NCBI GenBank assembly: GCA_050186825.1
Contig: JBFWYD010000028.1
Span: forward strand, 1-64,000
DNA: 64,000 nucleotides
From: NORP233 sp050186825
Lineage (GTDB): Bacteria > Planctomycetota > J058
Direction of reading: 5' to 3'
Part shown: positions 17,079 to 23,715 of the stretch, piece by piece
Numbering within the stretch: position 1 is the first letter of the stretch
How the letters are laid out: every line of letters begins with the position of its first letter
Position numbers and translations under genes: made by a program
The notes under the pieces: generated by a model
What the model saw: only the letters and a program-made list of their open reading frames with translations
What the model was told of the DNA's origin: nothing
Database searches by the model: none

Positions 17079-17221
17079 CCACAAGCCGGACCGTAAGCGT
17101 GAGCGGGCGTTCCTCCATATCCGCGCCAGGCGAGCGACGCCCGAGCGTCCTCGAGGCGACCCTGGGGATTCCCACGCCCCTGTGGGAGGCCGCACCGCGG
17201 AGCCTTGCCCGCAGCGTGGGA

Positions 17222-18487
17222 TCACGCCCACATCCTCGCGCCCGCCGGCCGGCGCACGGGCTGGGTGCGGACCTCCTCGGGGTCCACGCGCACGGCCTCG
17301 AGGTAGCGGACGAGGGCGGCGGGCGAGCCGAGCCGGCGCTCGACGTCCGGCTCGGTGAGCGCGCCCAGGACGCGGCGCAGCGAGGTGGGCAGGTGCGCGG
17401 GCAGGGAGAGGCGGCGGCGCGCCATCCACTGGATCAGGTCCAGCCCGCTCAGGTGCGGCAGCGGCTCGCGCCCCACCGCGGCGTAGCGGCCGACCAGCCC
17501 GACCGAGAACAGGTCGGAGCGGACGTCCAGGGGCCGACCCGTGAGGTGCTCGGGCGCCATGTAGCCGGGGGTGCCGAGCATCACCTCGGGGCTGGTCAGC
17601 CCCGCCTCGTTGCCGCGCTTGGCCAGGCCGAAGTCGATCAGGACGGGGGCGTCGACGCGGCCGTCGCGCAGCACCACGTTCCCCGGCTTTATGTCGCGGT
17701 GAATCACGCCCTGGGCGGCGAGGGCCTCGAGCGCGCGCCCCAGGCCCAGGAGCAGCAGGCGCACGTCCTCCGCCGAGCAGGGCCCGTGGCGGCGGACGTG
17801 GGCCTCGAGGGTCTCCCCCTCGACCAGCTCCATGCCCAGGTAGAGCGCCCCGCCGACCTCACCGTGGTCGAGGACGCGGGCCACGTGGGGGCTCTCGACC
17901 GCCGCCAGCAGGTAGCACTCGCGCAGGAAGCGGGCGCGGTCCGCCGGGGAGTTGCTGGTGAGCACCTTGAGCGCCAGCGCGCCGCCGTGGCGCAGGTCGC
18001 GGGCCTGGTAGACCACGCCGAAGCTCCCCTCGCCGAGGACGCGCTCGACCAGGTAGCGCTCGCAGGCCACCTCACCGGGCTGGAAGCGGGCCCGGCGGGC
18101 CTGGCTGCGCAGCCGCTGGCTCTTGCTCAGGTGGACCTCCAGCTTGGCGAGGACCTCGCTGGGCCGGGCCGGCTTGACCAGGTAGTCGTTGGCCCCGGCC
18201 TGGAAGGACTCGGACATGTCGCGCTCGGAGGTGCTGCCCGAGAGCACGATCACGGGCAGGTCGACCCCGCCGTGGTCGCGGCGCAGCTCGGTGAGCAGGT
18301 CCAGCCCCGACATGTCGGGCAGGCCCAGGTCCACGAGCGCCACGTCGGGCACCCAGCCCTGGGCCAGGGCGTCCAGGGCCTCCTGGCCCGAGCCGCACTC
18401 GACCACCTCGAAGCCGCGGACTTGGAGGACCTCCGTCCACAGGTCGCGCACCAGGGGCTCGTCCTCGACCAGCATGACTCGGCGCAT
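17222..18487 (-). CDS. Response regulator-Ser/Thr protein kinase fusion
   Basis: 421 residues; start ATG at 18487 has GGAGGA upstream. Residues ~1-125 are a receiver (RRVMLVEDEPLVRDLW, phospho-Asp in VALVDLGLPDMSG, Lys in DYLVKPARP). Residues ~145-400 are a Hanks-type kinase: glycine loop LGEGSFGVVYQ, Lys in LALKVL, catalytic HRDIKPGNVVL, DFGLAK and APE motif GYMAPEHL. Phosphorylation of the receiver presumably gates kinase activity, joining two-component and Ser/Thr signalling. It is a divergent paralogue of the gene at 18718; both are soluble. Confidence 0.88.
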   Translation of the reverse strand: MRRVMLVEDEPLVRDLWTEVLQVRGFEVVECGSGQEALDALAQGWVPDVALVDLGLPDMSGLDLLTELRRDHGGVDLPVIVLSGSTSERDMSESFQAGANDYLVKPARPSEVLAKLEVHLSKSQRLRSQARRARFQPGEVACERYLVERVLGEGSFGVVYQARDLRHGGALALKVLTSNSPADRARFLRECYLLAAVESPHVARVLDHGEVGGALYLGMELVEGETLEAHVRRHGPCSAEDVRLLLLGLGRALEALAAQGVIHRDIKPGNVVLRDGRVDAPVLIDFGLAKRGNEAGLTSPEVMLGTPGYMAPEHLTGRPLDVRSDLFSVGLVGRYAAVGREPLPHLSGLDLIQWMARRRLSLPAHLPTSLRRVLGALTEPDVERRLGSPAALVRYLEAVRVDPEEVRTQPVRRPAGARMWA

Positions 18488-18589
18488 GGCGTCCTCCTCG
18501 TTGACGAGGGTCCTCAGGGCAAGGACCGGTCCGTGGACCATGCACGCCTAACTCCTTTTGCAGCCAGGGGAGGATGGGGCTGGAGGTCG

Positions 18590-18604
18590 TGGCACCCCGG
18601 GGGC
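18590..18604 (+). promoter_or_regulatory. Possible sigma-54 -24/-12 element
   Basis: TGGCAC-CCCGG-GGGC has a perfect -24 box, and its -12 box keeps only the GC of TTGC. It sits in the divergent region between the two receiver-kinase genes, ~114 bp before the ATG at 18718. Weaker than the two minus-strand candidates. Confidence 0.25.
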
Positions 18605-18717
18605 CGGACCGACCGAGGGGCCACGGGCCCCCTCCCCAGGCCCCAGGCTCACGACGCCGAAACGACTTCGCGGCGAGCGCGGACCTTGCGCCCCGCTCTC
18701 CTCACCCGGAGGACTCC

Positions 18718-19941
18718 ATGGACGCCATCGCCCGCCTCCTGATCGTGGACGACGAGGAGCAGGTCCGCGCGCTCTACAGCGATCTGCTCCAGGACCGCGG
18801 CTACGAGGTCAGCGCCGAGGCGACCCTGGCCGGCGGCCTGCGCGCCCTGGATCGGGACGACCCCGACCTCGTGATCGTGGACCTGAACCTGCCGGACGGG
18901 AGCGGCCTGGAGATCGCTCGCGCCGCCGCGCGGCGGCTGCCGCCCGTGCCCACCCTGATCGCGTCCGGGGTCGCGGACGAGGAGGCGCTCCTCGAGGGCT
19001 ACGAGGCCGGCGCGCTCGACTACATGGTCAAGCCCTTCCCCAACGCCCTGCTGCTCACGAAGATCGAGGTCCACCTCACCCGGCGCCGGGCCACCTCCCC
19101 CGCGGGCTGCGTGCTCCCGGGCGGGCACGAGCGGGCCTTCGGTCGCTACCGGGTGGAGGGCAGCCTGGGCCGCGGGAGCCAGGGCGTGGTCCTGCGCGCG
19201 CACGACCTCCAGGGCGGCGGCCCGGTCGCCCTCAAGGTGCTCCAGCCGCGGGCCGGGCTCGACCAGGAGGAGCGGACGCGCGAGTCGCGGCGCTTCAGCC
19301 GCGAGGCCTACACCCTGGCCAGCGTGCAGCACCCGCACGTGGTCCGCCTGCTCGACCAGGGCTCCCAGCACGGCCTGAGCTACTTCACCATGGAGCTGCT
19401 CGCGGGCGAGGACCTCTACGCGCGGGTCCAGCGCCACGGTCCGCTGAGCGAGCCGGCGGTCCGCGAGCTCCTCCGCGGCCTGGCCTCGGCCCTCGACGCC
19501 GTGCACACCCAGGGCCTGGTGCACCGCGACCTCAAGCCCGGCAACGTGATCCTGCGCAAGGGGAACCCGCGCGACCCGGTCCTGGTCGACTTCGGCCTGG
19601 CCAAGCTGCCCTTCGACCGCAGCTTGACCGCCCGGGCCGAGGTCCACGGCACCCCGGCCTACATGGCCCCCGAGGTGATCGCCGGCCAGCAGGCGTCCCC
19701 GCGCTCCGACCTGTTCTCGCTCGGCCTCGTCGGCTGCTTCGCCGCCAGCGGCGAGCGCGCCTTCCCCGGCCTGGACCTCGTCGCGCTCCTCCAGGCCCTG
19801 CGCACCCGCCCCGTCCGCATCCCCACCGGCCTCAGCGAGCCCCTGCGCGCGGTCCTCCGCCGCCTGACCCGCATCGACCCCGCGTCGCGCTACGCCAGCG
19901 GCGCCGAGCTGGCCGCGGCCCTCGACGCCCCGCCGCCCTGA
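18718..19941 (+). CDS. Response regulator-Ser/Thr protein kinase fusion
   Basis: 407 residues from the ATG at 18718 with GGAGGA at 18708-18713. The longer frame back to 18574 lacks family residues. Receiver ~1-120: RLLIVDDEEQVRALY, phospho-Asp in VIVDLNLPDGSG, Lys in DYMVKPF. Kinase ~140-395: LGRGSQGVVLR loop, VALKVL Lys, HRDLKPGNVIL, DFGLAK and YMAPEVIAG. It is collinear with the divergent gene at 17222-18487, so the pair arose by inverted duplication or is an old paralogous pair. The shared ~230-bp upstream region could coordinate both. The intergenic repeat copy A follows. Confidence 0.88.
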   Translation: MDAIARLLIVDDEEQVRALYSDLLQDRGYEVSAEATLAGGLRALDRDDPDLVIVDLNLPDGSGLEIARAAARRLPPVPTLIASGVADEEALLEGYEAGALDYMVKPFPNALLLTKIEVHLTRRRATSPAGCVLPGGHERAFGRYRVEGSLGRGSQGVVLRAHDLQGGGPVALKVLQPRAGLDQEERTRESRRFSREAYTLASVQHPHVVRLLDQGSQHGLSYFTMELLAGEDLYARVQRHGPLSEPAVRELLRGLASALDAVHTQGLVHRDLKPGNVILRKGNPRDPVLVDFGLAKLPFDRSLTARAEVHGTPAYMAPEVIAGQQASPRSDLFSLGLVGCFAASGERAFPGLDLVALLQALRTRPVRIPTGLSEPLRAVLRRLTRIDPASRYASGAELAAALDAPPP

Positions 19942-19959
19942 GGGCTCCAGCCGCACGAT

Positions 19960-20096
19960 CCGATCCGTCTGCTTCCGTGCTCGTGCTCGTGGACGTCATC
20001 GTGGTCGTGATCGCGGCCACGACGACACCGACCACGGGACCGATCACGACCACGACTGCGACCACGAGCACGAAGGAGACCCAACCGGGCAGCGCC
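19960..20096 (+). repeat. Dispersed intergenic repeat, copy A
   Basis: A ~137-bp structured element: a GCTTCCGTGCTCGTG start, GTGCTC-type hexamers and the shared tail CAACCGGGCAGCGCC at 20082-20096. Arms 19983-20013 and 20041-20071 are inverted repeats (31 nt, about four mismatches), so a long hairpin is predicted. Located just after a kinase gene. Most diverged of the four copies: the head hairpin seen in B-D is not preserved. Confidence 0.7.
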
Positions 20097-20307
20097 CGCC
20101 GCCCTGAGGGCCTAGAGCTTTGAAGGGTTCTCGCAGTCCTGCACGCTGTCGCTCCAGCCATGGCGACCGCGCATACAGGGCCAGCCCTATTCTTCAATGC
20201 GCACTGGCGCTGAAGGTCGGGCGTCAGCTCCGAGACCGGGTGGACTCGCGACCACCCTCCGCCCTGCCGCAGCCCCGCTTGCTCGGAGCGACCCGCCCTT
20301 CGCCTAG
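20097..20307. other. Non-coding stretch before scaffold gap
   Basis: About 210 bp without a convincing gene. Base composition is locally lower in GC (for example CCCTATTCTTCAATGCG around 20186-20202). No RNA gene or recognisable element was found. Confidence 0.5.
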
Positions 20308-20394
20308 TGAGCCGAGCAAGGATGCCGAGCGTTCGCTGGCGCGGNNNNNNNNNNCCCCGCGCCAGCGAACGCTCGGCATCCGCAGCTCGGCTCA
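20308..20394. repeat. Inverted repeat flanking a 10-N assembly gap
   Basis: The N-run 20345-20354 sits exactly between two arms: 20308-20344 and the reverse complement in 20355-20394. They match over ~36 bp with one small 2/3-nt bulge (core GATGCCGAGCGTTCGCTGGC). Either the assembly broke at a strong hairpin, possibly the terminator of the activator gene ending at 20392, or one arm is a scaffolding artefact. The N bases are not biological. Confidence 0.85.
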
Positions 20395-22002
20395 GTCCTC
20401 GCGCAGCGCCTCGAGGTCGATCCCGTAGCCCTTCGCCTTGCGATGCACGTGCTTCTTGTCCATCTGCGCGCGCCGGGCGGCCTCGGCCACGTTGCCCCCG
20501 GTCGACTCCAGGAGCCGCGCGAAGTAGCCGGCCTCCCAGCGCTCGATCACGGCCTTCTTGGCGTCCGCGAAGCTGAGCTCGAGCTCGCCGGGGTCGGAGA
20601 CCTCGTCGGGGACCGTCGCGGAGGCCGCTGGCCCCGCCGAGACAGCCGGCAGCGGCGAGCGGGGAAGGTCGGCGACGGGGAGCTCTGGCTCGGGCGAGCG
20701 CGGGCGCCCCGGCAGGATCTCCGGGTCGAGCACCCCGCCGTCGGAGAGCACGACCGCCTTCTCCATCGCGTTGCGCAGCTCGCGGGCGTTGCCCGGCCAG
20801 TCGTAGGCGAGCAGCTGCGCGCGGCAGACCGCGGAGAGCTGGGGGGCGGGCAGCGCGTAGCGCTCGGCGACCTGGCGCGCCAGGTCCTCGGCCATGCCGA
20901 GCACGTCCTCGCGCCGCTCGCGCAGGGGCGGGAGCTCGATCCGGAACACCTGGAGCCGGTAGAGCAGGTCGGCGCGGAAGCGGCCCTCGCGGACCGCGAC
21001 GTCGAGGTCCTGGTTGGTGGCCGCGATCAGGCGCACGTCGGCGCGCAGGGCCCGCTCGCCGCCGACGTGCGCGAACTGGCGGTCCTCGAGGAAGGTCAGC
21101 ATCTTGGCCTGGACCGCGAGCGGCAGCTCGCCCACCTCGTCGAGGAACAGCGTGCCGCCCTCGGCCTGCTCCGCGTAGCCCTTGCGCCGCTTGGTCGCGC
21201 CGGTGAACGCCCCCTGCTCGTGCCCGAACAGCTCGGACTCGACGAGCTGGGCCGGGATCGCGGCGCAGTTGACCGCCACGAAGGGCTTCTTGCGGCGCGG
21301 GCTCAGCTCGTGGACGTGCCGCGCCAGGAGCGACTTCCCCGTGCCGGTCTCGCCCTCGAGCAGCACCGTGGAGTCGACCGGGGCCAGCCGCGCCACCAGG
21401 GCCAGCACTCGCCGCATGGCCGCGCTCTCGCCGTGGAGGCGCGCCCCGAGGTCCGCCTCGGCCTCGCCCCGGCCCACGCCACCGCTGCCCTGGCGGCGCC
21501 GCTCGAGCAACAGGTTCTCGAGCACCACCCCGGCGTACTCCGCCAGGAGCAGGAGCAGCGAGGTGTGGGCGGAGCCCCGCTCGCGCGGCCCGCGCAGGAG
21601 CAGGCCGCCCTCGACGCGCCGCCGCCCGGCCAGCGGGATCACGGTCCCCAGCTCGCTCGGCACTCCGGGGTAGCTCTCGAGCGGCGCCGGGGTCAGCGCG
21701 CCGTCCAGGACCTCGAGGCTGTGGGGGACGCCGTCCGGGACCGGGAGGGGGGCGGCCAGGTGCAGGCGCGAGCCGCGCAGCACGTAGACGCAGGGGGCGG
21801 GGCCCCCCTCGAGCGCGCTCACGGCCTCGACCAGGCCCCGGACCATCTCCTCGAGCGAGAGCGCCCGGGCCAGGCTGACCATTGCCCGGCTGGTCGCGAA
21901 CAGCTGGCGCTCGAGGCGGGTCTGCTGCGCGTAGAGCTGGGCGAGGTCTCGCGCGTAGCGCAGGAGCTGACCGGAGGGCGCGGCGGGGACGTCGTTGCTC
22001 AA
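20392..22002 (-). CDS. Sigma-54-dependent transcriptional activator (GAF-AAA+-Fis)
   Basis: 536 residues, predicted from a TTG at 22002 with a weak ribosome site, so the exact start is uncertain. An N-terminal coiled coil and GAF-like region (~20-175) are followed by the AAA+ domain: Walker A GETGTGKS, the sigma-54 contact loop GAFTGA, Walker B GGTLFLDEVGELPL, and WPGNARELRN. A Fis-type HTH ends the protein (GGNVAEAARRAQMDKKHVHRKAKGYGI). It remodels sigma-54 RNA polymerase at -24/-12 promoters; candidates lie a few kb upstream. The 3' end abuts the hairpin/gap. Confidence 0.92.
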   Translation of the reverse strand: MSNDVPAAPSGQLLRYARDLAQLYAQQTRLERQLFATSRAMVSLARALSLEEMVRGLVEAVSALEGGPAPCVYVLRGSRLHLAAPLPVPDGVPHSLEVLDGALTPAPLESYPGVPSELGTVIPLAGRRRVEGGLLLRGPRERGSAHTSLLLLLAEYAGVVLENLLLERRRQGSGGVGRGEAEADLGARLHGESAAMRRVLALVARLAPVDSTVLLEGETGTGKSLLARHVHELSPRRKKPFVAVNCAAIPAQLVESELFGHEQGAFTGATKRRKGYAEQAEGGTLFLDEVGELPLAVQAKMLTFLEDRQFAHVGGERALRADVRLIAATNQDLDVAVREGRFRADLLYRLQVFRIELPPLRERREDVLGMAEDLARQVAERYALPAPQLSAVCRAQLLAYDWPGNARELRNAMEKAVVLSDGGVLDPEILPGRPRSPEPELPVADLPRSPLPAVSAGPAASATVPDEVSDPGELELSFADAKKAVIERWEAGYFARLLESTGGNVAEAARRAQMDKKHVHRKAKGYGIDLEALRED

Positions 22003-22038
22003 CGGAGTTCGCTCACGGGCAGGAGGGCCGGCGCTCAG

Positions 22039-22812
22039 TCAGCGCGCTGATCGTGCGACGCCATGGTCGGCTTCGAGGCGAGCCGCCGCAACGGGCAGGG
22101 GGCGGCTGAGCAGCTCGGGGCGCCCGGTGACGACGCGCAGCCGGGCCTCGAGGCGCGCGGGGGCGGCGGGGGCGCCAGGAGCCGGCGCGTCGGGCGCGGG
22201 CTGGAGCGGGGCGGGGGCGGCCGGCGCGTAGCGCGCCCAGCGCACCCCCGTCGCGTCGCGGCCGACCAGGAGGGCCACCAGGTTGCCCTGGGCGTCGAGG
22301 AGCGGGGAGCCGGAGTCGCCGTGCTCGAGGCGCGCGCGCCCCAGGTCGAACTTCCCGCGCGGGGTCCAGACCGCCGCGGGCGGCTCGTCGCCGGGGACTG
22401 CCCGGAACACCTCGTCCGCCGCGAAGCCGTGGAAGCGGCCCCAGGCCGGGCTGGCGTCGAGCTCGAGCACGACCAGGTCCTCGGGCCAGGCGGCGATCCG
22501 GGCGGCGACCCGCGCCCGCGCGGCCCACAGGGCCCCGGTCTCGACCTCGAAGGTCCGCATCCCCGCGACCACGTGCGCGACGGTCAGGACCTGGCGCGGG
22601 CCGATCGCCGCGCCGGAGCCCCTGCGCCAGCGGCTGGGGCCGTCCTGGGCGAGGATCTCGACGCGCTGGCCCGGCCCCGAGGCGCGGCGGGCGTGATCGA
22701 AGCTCGCCAGCCCCGCGCGCTCCAGGGAGTCCTCGAAGGCGTCGAGGCCGCGGTCGATCGAGGCGCAGCCGCTGGCGCAGACGAGCAGCAGGATCGCGAA
22801 CAGGGTCTTCAT
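22039..22812 (-). CDS. Trypsin-like serine protease lipoprotein
   Basis: 257 residues; ATG at 22812 chosen because GAGGTG precedes it. A signal peptide with lipobox (LLLVCASGC, Cys ~17) predicts membrane anchoring outside the cytoplasm. The chymotrypsin-fold triad is present: His in VLTVAHVVAG, Asp in AAWPEDLVVLEL, Ser in EHGDSGSPLLDAQGNLVAL. The C-terminal ~60 residues are Ala/Pro-rich. Shorter than DegP-type proteases and without a PDZ domain. Lies 36 bp from the sigma-54 activator on the same strand; a functional link is not shown. Confidence 0.8.
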   Translation of the reverse strand: MKTLFAILLLVCASGCASIDRGLDAFEDSLERAGLASFDHARRASGPGQRVEILAQDGPSRWRRGSGAAIGPRQVLTVAHVVAGMRTFEVETGALWAARARVAARIAAWPEDLVVLELDASPAWGRFHGFAADEVFRAVPGDEPPAAVWTPRGKFDLGRARLEHGDSGSPLLDAQGNLVALLVGRDATGVRWARYAPAAPAPLQPAPDAPAPGAPAAPARLEARLRVVTGRPELLSRPLPVAAARLEADHGVARSAR

Positions 22813-23013
22813 TCGGCACCTCACGCCCGACCTCTCCGCACCTCCCGCGCCGTCGGCGCGCGCGCCTCAACTCTCGTGGTGGTGGGAGTCGCGTCGCCGC
22901 CAGGCCTCGCTCACGCCGGGAGCGGGGCTTCGAGACCCCTGCCCCCAGGCCGCTCCCGCCAGGCCCCTCCCTCGCCCGCGCGCGGGCTATCGTGACGCCC
23001 GCGAGGAGGCCGC

Positions 23014-23544
23014 GTGGCAGGTCCGGCGAGGGGAGGGCGCCCGGTGGTGGCGCTGGTGATCGCGCACGCGGGCTACCGCGAGGAGGAGCTCGACGCCCCC
23101 GCCGCGGCCCTGCGCGCGGCCGGCTACGAGGTCCGCGTCGCGAGCAGCTCGCTGGCGCCGGCCGAGGGGATGCAGGGCGGGCGGGCAGAGGTCGACCTGC
23201 TCTACAGCGCGGTGGACCCCGCCGCCTGCGCCGCGCTGGTCTTCGTGGGGGGGACGGGCGCGAGCGAGTACTTCCACGACCGCGCCGCGCACCGCCTCGC
23301 CAGCGAGGCGCTGCGCGCCGATCGGGTCGTCGCCGCGATCTGCTACGGGCCGTCGACCCTGGCCGAGGCCGGGCTGCTCACCGGCCGCCGCGCGACCTGC
23401 TTCCCCGGCCGTCGGCTGCACCTGGAGACGCAGGGGGCGCTGGTCGAGGACGCGGCCGTGGTCGTGGATGGGCGGATCGTCACGGGACGCGGCCCCGAGG
23501 ACGCGCCGGCCTTCGCGCGGGCGCTGGTCGCCGCGCTGGCCTGA
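23014..23544 (+). CDS. DJ-1/PfpI family protein
   Basis: 176 residues from a GTG following AGGAGG. Class-I glutamine-amidotransferase-like fold: VVALVIAHAGYREEELDAPAAAL (with the conserved Glu), CAALVFVGGTGASEYF and the nucleophile elbow VVAAICYGPSTLAEAGLLTGRRAT with Cys in the strand-turn-helix. Family members include proteases, chaperones, glyoxalases and deglycases; which applies cannot be decided. Convergent with dnaX and separated from it by repeat copy B. Confidence 0.85.
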   Translation: MAGPARGGRPVVALVIAHAGYREEELDAPAAALRAAGYEVRVASSSLAPAEGMQGGRAEVDLLYSAVDPAACAALVFVGGTGASEYFHDRAAHRLASEALRADRVVAAICYGPSTLAEAGLLTGRRATCFPGRRLHLETQGALVEDAAVVVDGRIVTGRGPEDAPAFARALVAALA

Positions 23545-23558
23545 CGGCGCCTCACACC

Positions 23559-23714
23559 GTCAACCGCTTGATTGGACGCCAGCGGCTTCCGTGCTCGTGC
23601 TCGTGCTCGTGCTCGTGATCGTGATCGTCGACGTGATCGTCGACGTGGTCGCGACGACGTCTACGGCCACGAAACCGATCACGACTGACCCGATCAAGTC
23701 AACCGGGCAGCGCC
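23559..23714 (+). repeat. Dispersed intergenic repeat, copy B
   Basis: 156 bp between two convergent genes. Head GTCAACCGCTTGATTGGACG with CCGCT...AGCGG pairing, then (GTGCTC)n and (GTGATC)n hexamers, a 20-bp near-perfect palindrome at 23642-23661 centred on GTCGCGAC, and the tail TCAACCGGGCAGCGCC at 23699-23714, which ends one base before the dnaX stop codon. Confidence 0.8.
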
Positions 23715-23715
23715 C

